Shown: positions 1-5,694 of the stretch, piece after piece | Numbering within the stretch: the first letter of the stretch is position 1 | Layout of the letters: each line of letters opens with the position of its first letter | Source of the DNA: CAZEGV01 sp964511645 | Lineage (GTDB): Bacteria > Bacteroidota > Bacteroidia > Cytophagales > JAAEPT01 | Reading direction: 5' to 3' | Length of the DNA: 28,271 bases | NCBI GenBank assembly: GCA_964511645.1 | Contig: CAZEGV010000035.1 | Coordinates: 1-28,271 of the forward strand | Notes under the pieces: generated by a model | Database searches by the model: none | What the model was told of the DNA's origin: nothing | What the model saw: the letters and a program-made list of their open reading frames with translations, nothing else | Made by a program: the position numbers and the translations under genes

Positions 1-128
1 TGCTGAGCGATAGGAAACCTTTCCAAGATTATGACAATACCCTAGCGGCTTATGATTATAATCCTGGTTTTAGAATTAATGATGAGGTAGATGAAAATGA
101 AGTGTCATTAGATTTAATAGGGCAATGA
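1..128 (+). CDS. 3' end of a truncated gene; unknown protein, possible toxin tail
   Basis: The reading frame enters from the left edge (first full codon at base 3) and ends at TGA 126-128, leaving about 41 residues that end in SLDLIGQ. The tail is acidic (NDEVDENEVSLD) and shows no domain I can name. Its stop overlaps the ATG of the following lipoprotein as ATGA. A gene tail coupled to a small lipoprotein is the arrangement seen for polymorphic toxins and lipoprotein immunity partners, and the next unit to the right looks similar. The toxin reading is inference from layout only; the body of the gene lies outside the window. Confidence 0.55.
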   Translation, partial: LSDRKPFQDYDNTLAAYDYNPGFRINDEVDENEVSLDLIGQ

Positions 129-506
129 GTAAAATAAGATGTTTTATTTTATTTTATTTTGTATTAGTTTTGTTTGGGTGTTCTAAGCGAATCTTTTTTT
201 ATAATGGGGAAAGTATAAATGGAAAAAAAAACATTTAATCTAAAATGTAATGATGATGTTTTTCCATTTACGACCTCTTCAAAGTTATCAATTAAGTTGG
301 CTCTAATACGTGGTAGAGGAGTATTGTATGAGAGTGATGTTTATAAAAGAGGGGATTTACTAGAAGGGAAATTGTTTTTTAAAACAATACTAGGGTTTGC
401 AATAACGGGAGATGTTCTCCGTATAGAATCGGTTAACCGTAATAACAAGAAAGAGTATTGTTACTTAATGTTAGTAATTGATAACTCAGACTTTAACTGT
501 CATTAA
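125..506 (+). pseudogene. small lipoprotein split by a frameshift in an A9 tract (possible immunity protein)
   Basis: An ATG at 125 opens a lipoprotein signal peptide (hydrophobic stretch ending LVLFGC, Cys 19) and reads on to FYNGESINGKKNI before a TAA at 236-238. The A tract at 223-231 has nine A residues. Read with eight, the frame passes into the one that runs to the stop at 504-506, giving INGKKTFNLKCNDD and an exported protein of about 126 residues. A separate start at 219 would give only the 95-residue remainder with no signal peptide, which is less likely. The join is therefore a homopolymer frameshift: a real mutation, a slippage-dependent or phase-variable gene, or a sequencing error. 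The remainder is basic-to-neutral with no family I recognise. Its ATGA overlap with the preceding gene suggests an immunity role, by inference only. Confidence 0.6.
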
Positions 507-613
507 ACCAAGGTAGTCTTAGCTTATAGGTTAAGCTTTTCAGTGGTTCTGCGACAACAAACATGCCAGCATCCTACCGCTCACCAACGGGACAATATGT
601 CCTTCTAAGGACG
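464..613 (+). other. spacer between the two left-end units
   Basis: Apart from the end of the first lipoprotein gene (to 506) and repeat E1, this spacer holds no gene. It contains the short inverted AAGCTTTTC region near 534 and a CATCC/CACCAACGGG stretch with no function that I can assign. Confidence 0.3.
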
Positions 614-622
614 GTATGAAAA
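554..622 (+). repeat. left-end repeat E1 with GTCCTT/AAGGAC hairpin
   Basis: This lies behind the first lipoprotein stop. It holds ACAACAA (554-560), the self-complementary GTCCTTCTAAGGAC (599-612), and TCTAAGGACG followed by a TAT-A-rich tail. The same start and tail recur in E2 at 464-503. The 3' hairpin also resembles the 3' hairpin of repeats B and C (GACAATATGTCC against GATAATGTCC), so it may be a divergent member of that family. The following toxin-tail frame opens inside its end, at 620. Confidence 0.4.
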
Positions 623-856
623 ACGAGTGACACAGATGTAGAATTACTAGATGTAGCAAAGATGATTTATGATGAAACTAAAGGTGCAGAGGTTAAAAAA
701 CCTGAAGTTAAGGAAGCGGAGGCTAAGAAAGAAGTAGAAATCGATTCTATGACTACTCATGAGCATTGGAGTAGGAAAGTAAAGTGGTATTCACGTGATT
801 CATCAATATATAAATTTTATAAAAATGGAAAAGAAATTGAAAAGATCACAGAGTGA
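620..856 (+). pseudogene. orphan C-terminal protein fragment, possible displaced toxin tip
   Basis: The frame is open from 620, right after a TGA at 617-619 inside repeat E1, to a TGA at 854-856. The first ATG is at 662, but coding-like sequence (SDTDVELLDVAKMIYDETKG) continues upstream of it, so this looks like the 3' part of a longer gene rather than a complete one. Residues after the start are charged and repetitive (KKPEVKEAEAKKEVE), like a linker, followed by a more globular end rich in Lys, Tyr and Trp (HEHWSRKVKWYSRDSS). The next gene, a lipoprotein, starts inside its last 32 bases. Orphan tips linked to immunity lipoproteins are known from polymorphic toxin loci. I see no catalytic motif, so function is unassigned. 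Confidence 0.4.
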
Positions 857-1442
857 TAAATTACTTTATTTAATCTCGATTAGTTTTCTTTTAATCATTT
901 GTGGGTGTTTAGAGAAAAAGGGGAAACGAAATATTTTTGATGACTTGTTATTTGATTTTAAACATGAGATACCTTTATATCAAAGCTATTTAGAGTTTCA
1001 AAACATAAAATCAAGGTCTCTTTTAAAAGAAAAAATAAGTAATGAATTTGACGATTATTCAAGCAGGCAATTAATGTCCTATATAGATAAACATGATACT
1101 GTTTCTTTTAGACTATTGTTAATGTCAAAAATAAAAAGAAAATATCATAGCTCTTATTATTCAGTAAATAAAATATGTCCAGTATTAAGATTTAAAAAAA
1201 GAGAGGAAGTGAATGGCGATACTGTTGTTTTAGAAATGTTTATGGCTTGTGATAATAGTGATAACCCCATAAAAATTACAGGGGATGATTTTACAGATTC
1301 ACTTGTTTCAGGTGATGAAGGAAGTTTTGAAGTAAAAATACCAAGTTTAATTTTCGATGAAATAGATACTGTTTCTATGGATATTAAGTTAGGGGCAGGA
1401 GTAATAAGCGTGTCTTTTAAAAAGAAATCCTCTAGCCTATAG
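825..1442 (+). CDS. hypothetical lipoprotein, possible immunity protein
   Basis: The protein has 205 residues from ATG 825. I prefer this start to the longer frame from 795 because it places a basic N-terminus (MEKKLKRSQSDK) just before the hydrophobic stretch and lipobox LLIICGC, with the lipidated Cys near residue 28. The mature part is charged, predicted soluble, ends in KKKSSSL, and matches no family I know. It overlaps the preceding tail fragment by 32 bases, the same tail-plus-lipoprotein layout as the unit to its left. Periplasm-facing immunity to an injected or contact-delivered toxin is a reasonable inference, not a demonstrated role. Base composition is very AT-rich compared with the core genes to the right. 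Confidence 0.6.
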   Translation: MEKKLKRSQSDKLLYLISISFLLIICGCLEKKGKRNIFDDLLFDFKHEIPLYQSYLEFQNIKSRSLLKEKISNEFDDYSSRQLMSYIDKHDTVSFRLLLMSKIKRKYHSSYYSVNKICPVLRFKKREEVNGDTVVLEMFMACDNSDNPIKITGDDFTDSLVSGDEGSFEVKIPSLIFDEIDTVSMDIKLGAGVISVSFKKKSSSL

Positions 1443-1463
1443 AGCACCGAGCATACGGCTCAC

Positions 1464-1503
1464 ACAACAAAGCACCCCATCCCTCTAAGGACGTTATAAA
1501 AAA
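1464..1503 (+). repeat. left-end repeat E2
   Basis: It starts 22 bases behind the second lipoprotein stop. ACAACAA (464-470 in the 1400s, that is 1464-1470) and TCTAAGGACG (1484-1493) followed by TTATAAAAAA match E1 closely, but the spacer between the two blocks is about 30 bases shorter. A further CAACAAAACACCC at 1651-1663 echoes CAACAAAGCACCC of E2. The remaining bases to 1681 hold no gene. Confidence 0.45.
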
Positions 1504-1611
1504 GTAGTGTTGTTATTTATTTAGGGAAACAAAATGACTGGCGTTAAAAAGGGGGTAAACTCTTGATAAAAAGATAGGCTGTAGTGATTTTTTTAATCCT
1601 TTCTTGAGGAC

Positions 1612-1629
1612 TCAAAGCAATAGCTTTGA
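1612..1629 (-). terminator. hairpin downstream of the transporter gene
   Basis: TCAAAGC (1612-1618) and GCTTTGA (1623-1629) form a 7-bp stem with a 4-base loop, 53 bases behind the minus-strand transporter stop. There is no clean T run directly after it on the minus strand, so terminator function is only possible. Confidence 0.3.
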
Positions 1630-1681
1630 CTATTTCATCTAAGCCAATAACAACAAAACACCCGTAGGTGGAAGGGGGTAA

Positions 1682-3901
1682 TTATTTTATTTCTTTTATA
1701 TTGTCAGTATTGACAAATAGCACATCTCCCAGTTTGTCATAACCTTCAAATATACCTACGCCAAGATGCTTGACTGTTTCTGCTCGGAAACCGATAAAGG
1801 TAAGGTCAGCGTCTTTAGATAAGTTATTGATGATAGTTTTTTCATCTTCCCCTTCTGTCTGTGATATCATTTCGATATTATTAGAAGAAATAGGAAGTCT
1901 TCCTGAAGCTATTAAATCTAAAATTTTTGTTTTCTGTTCATCTAAATGTTCTTGTGGGTACATGGTAAATATTTTGATGCTACCTTTTTTCCATTGCGGG
2001 TGTCCCAAAATGATATAAGCAAGTAAAATCATGAGATTGGCATTGGAGAAATCTTTGGCAGTAATCCAAATGTGGATACTTTTTTTATAGCCAAAATTAC
2101 GAATAGAACTGGTAAGTAAACATAGGTCAAACCCTGCTGCTTTAATCAGAGAAAAGTCTTCTGCAAAACTTTCTAGTTCACTTGTTTTTCCTTTTTCGGC
2201 TTCGAGTAGGATAATGTTATTCTCTTTTCCTGACACGCCAGGTAATTGTAAGGCTTGTGAGATAGATGAGGTCAACGAGGGACTTACCATCGTATTGAGG
2301 TAGATATTACTTTTGGTACTCTCGCTAAGCTGTATGAGTCGTTGTATGTCTTGATTTGATTGTAGTTTGGTCTCTTTGGAGAGATAACCTTTAATGAGGT
2401 GAATATGTGTCCCAAATCCATATTTATGAGAAATCCATCGTAAGATTTCGAAAGCTCCAAATCGCTCAAAAGAATGCTCAGAGATAGAGATTACGGAAGG
2501 TCGCCAACTAGATCGTTGATCTTTTTGTACTTTTTGTAAGAAAACAATCAGGTTACGTGAGAGTTGAGAAATTACACCCTGAAAGATGACTGACATACCT
2601 TGTTTGTCTTTTTGGGTGAACTCAATAAGGAAGTAAAATCCTGCCATTAGTACCATCCCGATAAGTGCGTACATGGCATTCATCTTGAACATTAGGTAGA
2701 AACAACCTAATGCTCCCATTAGTGATAAGTACCATTTGGAACGGAAAGAGGGTCTATAAGCTGGGTCGGCAGCAAAATGCTCAAAGAAAGAGATAAGACA
2801 TAATGCACCATAAGTAAACATGAAAAAATTGGAAATAATTTCAGCCACAAGATCTACATCGTTGATGAGCACAATACCAAAAGCGATTGCGGCGGTAACC
2901 AAAGTAGCGTTAAATGGTTCGTTTTTTTTATTTTTAGAAACAAACTTATTGACCCTATCTCCTGGTAGAATATCATCTTTTCCCATTGCCTGTAAAGTAC
3001 GAGGGGCTACCAATATAGAACCAATAGCGGATGAAATAGTAGCAGCAGCAAGCCCAATAGGTATAATTGGTCCCCATAATGCAATTCTCCCCATTACAAG
3101 CTGATCCGTGATTAACTCCTCCTGACTAGCAAAATAATACAGCTTAAATACAATAGCAATATAGATAATCATTCCTGCTATTGTTGCCATTAATGTGCCT
3201 AAAGGGATTGCCTTTGATGGTTTTTTCAAATCACCAGACAAACCCACCCCTGCCGTCATACCAGTAAACCCGGGGAAACAAATGGCAAACCAAAAGAAGA
3301 AATTAGAATCATTGGTACTAGAGTAGGGGCTTTTGACAGCATGATAAGCTTCTGTGTGATTGCCCAAAAAGAATAAAACGAGAGAAACAGCGAGTATGGC
3401 TACAACGAAATAAAGCATTTTGAGACCGATGCCAGAACCTTTTTTTACAATTAATAAAATTAAAAGTACAGTGGTAGGGATTGTGATGATTTGGGTTGGG
3501 TAAGGGAAGTACAAACCCCACTCGGCTAATAAATAATCGTAAACGGGGATAAAGGCTTGAGCAAAGGCAATGATGTAAAAAGCAACGCTTACCGCTTGAG
3601 ACAAAAACAAGGCAATTCCAATAGTTCCCCCAATATTTAAACCAAACGAACGTGAAATGATAAAATATTCACCTCCACCTTCTACTTTTTGGTTGGTGGC
3701 AATCTCGGCAATCGCCATGGCAGTAGGTATCGTGATAAGGTGTCCTACTACAATGATTAACAATGTTTGATTCAACCCTAAATTCCCAACGGCTTGCCCA
3801 AATCTTAAGAACATAATCGCTCCCAAAATAGTTGAGATGGCGGTAAAAAACACCGCAGATGTTCCTAAACCTTGAGAAGGGGCTTTTAAAGTCGTTTTCA
3901 T
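1682..3901 (-). CDS. SLC12-like (cation-chloride cotransporter type) APC-superfamily transporter
   Basis: This is a 739-residue inner-membrane transporter. The N-terminal motif TILGAIMFLRFGQAVGNLG closely resembles the first transmembrane segment of the Na-K-Cl and K-Cl cotransporter (SLC12) family. About twelve hydrophobic segments follow to roughly residue 430, including the GFTGMTAGVGLSGDLKKP block typical of the family. The last 300 residues are soluble and cytoplasmic, as in SLC12 proteins, with alternating strand/helix character. Bacterial members are often annotated only as amino acid permease, and the substrate (ions or amino acids) cannot be read from sequence. It lies 18 bases behind msrB on the same strand and is probably co-transcribed with it. 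ATG at 3901 is supported by the short conserved leader before the first membrane segment. Confidence 0.85.
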   Translation of the reverse strand: MKTTLKAPSQGLGTSAVFFTAISTILGAIMFLRFGQAVGNLGLNQTLLIIVVGHLITIPTAMAIAEIATNQKVEGGGEYFIISRSFGLNIGGTIGIALFLSQAVSVAFYIIAFAQAFIPVYDYLLAEWGLYFPYPTQIITIPTTVLLILLIVKKGSGIGLKMLYFVVAILAVSLVLFFLGNHTEAYHAVKSPYSSTNDSNFFFWFAICFPGFTGMTAGVGLSGDLKKPSKAIPLGTLMATIAGMIIYIAIVFKLYYFASQEELITDQLVMGRIALWGPIIPIGLAAATISSAIGSILVAPRTLQAMGKDDILPGDRVNKFVSKNKKNEPFNATLVTAAIAFGIVLINDVDLVAEIISNFFMFTYGALCLISFFEHFAADPAYRPSFRSKWYLSLMGALGCFYLMFKMNAMYALIGMVLMAGFYFLIEFTQKDKQGMSVIFQGVISQLSRNLIVFLQKVQKDQRSSWRPSVISISEHSFERFGAFEILRWISHKYGFGTHIHLIKGYLSKETKLQSNQDIQRLIQLSESTKSNIYLNTMVSPSLTSSISQALQLPGVSGKENNIILLEAEKGKTSELESFAEDFSLIKAAGFDLCLLTSSIRNFGYKKSIHIWITAKDFSNANLMILLAYIILGHPQWKKGSIKIFTMYPQEHLDEQKTKILDLIASGRLPISSNNIEMISQTEGEDEKTIINNLSKDADLTFIGFRAETVKHLGVGIFEGYDKLGDVLFVNTDNIKEIK

Positions 3902-3919
3902 ATAATATATCTTATCAGA

Positions 3920-4384
3920 TTATTCTTCGAATCTTAAAGATACAGAATTAATACAGTATCTCAAACCGCTAGGAGCAGGACCATCCGAAAAAACATGACC
4001 GAGATGCGCATCACAACGGCTACAAGTTGCCTCTATCCTGCTCATTCCTAGTCTGTTATCTTTAACTTCTGTAACAGAACTATCCGTAATTGATTGGTAG
4101 AAACTTGGCCAGCCTGTACCTGAATTAAATTTAGTCTCGGAAGAAAACAAAACCTGTCCACAGCAAGTGCAATTATACTTCCCCTCTCGGTGATTGTCAT
4201 GATATTCACCAGTAAAAGCCCTTTCAGTACCTTTCTGTCGGGTAACGTAATATTCTTCTTCACTTAATTGTGCTTTCCAATCCGCTTCTGTTTTCACGAC
4301 TTTCTCTTTTTTAATACCTTGCTGTTGAGGTAATGTACAAGATATTAAAACGATTATTAGTAAATAATTGAATATGTTTTTCAT
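3920..4384 (-). CDS. msrB: peptide-methionine (R)-S-oxide reductase MsrB, lipoprotein form
   Basis: The enzyme reduces methionine-R-sulfoxide in oxidised proteins. The 154-residue protein starts with a lipoprotein signal (LLIIVLISC, Cys 16), so it should act outside the cytoplasm, in the periplasm or on a membrane surface. The MsrB fold is complete: Zn-binding pairs CTCC (Cys 72/75) and CSRC (Cys 121/124), the GTGWPSF motif at 89-95, GHVFSDGP at 129-136, and the catalytic Cys 144 in RYCINS. The gene leads a two-gene minus-strand group with the transporter and is divergent from the DUF445 gene. A lipid-anchored MsrB fits envelope oxidative repair in this phylum. Confidence 0.93.
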   Translation of the reverse strand: MKNIFNYLLIIVLISCTLPQQQGIKKEKVVKTEADWKAQLSEEEYYVTRQKGTERAFTGEYHDNHREGKYNCTCCGQVLFSSETKFNSGTGWPSFYQSITDSSVTEVKDNRLGMSRIEATCSRCDAHLGHVFSDGPAPSGLRYCINSVSLRFEE

Positions 4385-4394
4385 TTTTTTTTGG

Positions 4395-4402
4395 TACTTT
4401 TG
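4395..4402 (+). promoter_or_regulatory. -7 type promoter box TACTTTTG
   Basis: It matches the Bacteroidota -7 consensus TAnnTTTG and lies 41 bases before the DUF445 start. No convincing -33 TTG at ideal spacing is seen. Confidence 0.4.
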
Positions 4403-4443
4403 AAATCCACAATACTACTAATTATACAAAATAATAACACAAT

Positions 4444-5040
4444 ATGATATATGCTTTGCCTTTTATCTCAGCTCTTATTGGTTGGGTGACAAATTTTATT
4501 GCCGTCAAAATGCTTTTTCATCCTCGTGTACCGATTAATGTACTCGGTATAAAAATACAAGGAGTTTTCCCGAAGCGACATAAAGTATTTGCCGAAAAAA
4601 TCGGTAATCTAGTAGGTGGGGAGTTATTTTCTTTTGATGACATAAAAGGTAAACTAACCGATAGCAGTAATTTGACCGAGATTATGCAAGTTGTAGATGC
4701 TAAGATGGATGTTTTCCTGAGAGAAAAATTAACCGCCGCAATGCCTATGCTCGCCATGATTATGGGAGATGATTTGCGTAATAAGATTAAAGCGACTTTA
4801 CTGGAAGAATTCGAAACAATGCTACCAGAAGTAATCGAAAAATACACGTCCAAATTAGAATCTGAGATAGATATTAAAGCTATTGTCCGTCATAAAGTAG
4901 AACAGTTCTCTTTTGATAAGCTCGAAGATGTGATGCTTGCGATTATGAGCAAAGAGTTTAAATTTATTGAACTGATAGGAGCTGTATTAGGATTCTTTAT
5001 CGGTTTAGTACAGGTTTTGATGATGATGTATATCAAATAG
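4444..5040 (+). CDS. DUF445 family membrane protein
   Basis: The protein has 198 residues. The N-terminal block LIGWVTNFIAVKMLFHP followed by GVFPKRHKVFAEKIG is the hallmark of DUF445 (YheB-like) proteins: a membrane segment, a conserved Asn/Lys/Phe-His-Pro turn, then an amphipathic helical region. A second hydrophobic segment lies at the C-terminus (LIGAVLGFFIGLVQVLMMMY), so both ends are probably membrane-anchored with a helical middle part. No biochemical role is established for the family. It is shorter than many DUF445 proteins (often about 400 residues), but its ends look natural. Repeat A starts six bases behind its stop. Confidence 0.8.
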   Translation: MIYALPFISALIGWVTNFIAVKMLFHPRVPINVLGIKIQGVFPKRHKVFAEKIGNLVGGELFSFDDIKGKLTDSSNLTEIMQVVDAKMDVFLREKLTAAMPMLAMIMGDDLRNKIKATLLEEFETMLPEVIEKYTSKLESEIDIKAIVRHKVEQFSFDKLEDVMLAIMSKEFKFIELIGAVLGFFIGLVQVLMMMYIK

Positions 5041-5045
5041 AATTT

Positions 5046-5151
5046 GGGCGTGTCATCACACACCTAAAAAAGGCGTATGATGTCGGGTGTTCTGTTCCCA
5101 ATCTTTCCGATAAAAAAAATCGGAAAGGATTTCCACGTCACCCCCTCACGC
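5046..5151 (+). repeat. structured post-stop repeat, copy A
   Basis: The outer arms are GCGTG (5048-5052) and CACGC (5147-5151). Inside are a hairpin CATCA/TGATG, the block TGTCGGG, then GTTCCCAATC, the central stem TTTCCGAT (5104-5111)/ATCGGAAA (5119-5126) with an unpaired G before GATTTCCA. The same ordered skeleton appears in copies B and C. It lacks the second hairpin of B, C and D. It lies directly behind the DUF445 stop, in the same orientation. Confidence 0.75.
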
Positions 5152-5171
5152 ATCATAATAAGTGTAAAACA

Positions 5172-5201
5172 AAAAAAGCAGGACAATTGTCCTGCTTTTT
5201 T
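5172..5201. terminator. perfect palindromic bidirectional terminator
   Basis: A 30-base perfect palindrome centred between 5186 and 5187: A6, the 18-base core GCAGGACAATTGTCCTGC, then T6. It has a GC-rich stem with a T run on either strand, so it can end transcription from the DUF445 gene and from the minus side. Confidence 0.9.
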
Positions 5202-5229
5202 AATCACTAAAAACTATTATAGCTTACTT

Positions 5230-5389
5230 ATACCATATTGACTATAATCTACGTCAATTATCTTGTTTGTTTTTCACATTCTCTTTGTTAAAATAATCTA
5301 CCGTAACTAGTTATGCTAAATTATTTTGCCTTAATAATGCAAAAAACAATTCAATCTAATCTAGACGCATATTACGATCAAAATGGTAT
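5230..5389. repeat. MITE-like element, copy 1 (longer form)
   Basis: The element is about 160 bp, bounded by ATACCAT (5230-5236) and its inverse ATGGTAT (5383-5389). An inner inverted pair ATTGAC/GTCAAT lies near the left end. Most of its sequence recurs as a direct repeat in copy 2 (TTATCTTGTTT, AATTCAATCTAAT, GCATATTAC blocks). It carries about 40 bases, flanked by AATAAT motifs, that are absent from copy 2. It has no coding capacity. It is non-autonomous, as in a MITE; no transposase is nearby. Confidence 0.65.
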
Positions 5390-5500
5390 TAATCTTTTAC
5401 TATTTTTCGTATAACGACTCCTTCCTTAGCAATTATTTTTAGTAAGTAAGTGCTACTAGGTAATCCTTCAAGGCTAATCGTTGATTGATTACACCAATTT
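5389..5500 (-). pseudogene. stranded C-terminal fragment of a type IX secretion sorting domain
   Basis: On the minus strand the frame from about 5500 down to TAA 5391-5389 reads LNWCNQSTISLEGLPSS, then TYLLKIIAKEGVVIRKIVKD. This is the typical end of the T9SS type A C-terminal sorting domain (pattern LxxLPxGxYxLxI...G...xKxxK at the extreme C-terminus). The frame hits a TAG at the edge of MITE copy 2, and the stop codon touches the edge of MITE copy 1, so the rest of the cargo gene is gone. About 36 codons remain. The domain call rests on pattern recognition only, but the fit at the very C-terminus is good. Confidence 0.65.
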
Positions 5501-5639
5501 AACTATAAGATAATACCATATTAACGTATAATATACGTTAATTATCTTGTTTATTTTTCATATTCTCTTCGTTAAAATAATGCAAAAGACAATTCAATCT
5601 AATTTAGATGCATATTACAATCAAAACGGTCTTATAGTT
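5501..5639. repeat. MITE-like element, copy 2 (shorter form)
   Basis: It is 139 bp with perfect 10-bp terminal inverted repeats AACTATAAGA (5501-5510) and TCTTATAGTT (5630-5639). Near the left end is a long palindrome, TAACGTATA-A-TATACGTTA, that corresponds to ATTGAC/GTCAAT in copy 1, so pairing is kept while bases differ. It is a direct repeat of copy 1 minus about 40 internal bases. The 55 bases from 5640 to 5694 show nothing else. Confidence 0.7.
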
Positions 5640-5694
5640 TATTTACACGCAATTGATAAACAAAAATAGAGATGAAAAAATAATCTAAACTAGG

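Noticed and set aside
1157..1447. Antisense frame over the second lipoprotein gene
   Set aside because: It is a shadow of a lipoprotein gene with a good signal peptide and has no independent support.
5040..5694. A CRISPR array in the repeat-rich gap
   Set aside because: Repeats are only two long direct copies of unequal length plus unrelated hairpins; no regular short repeats or spacers and no cas genes.
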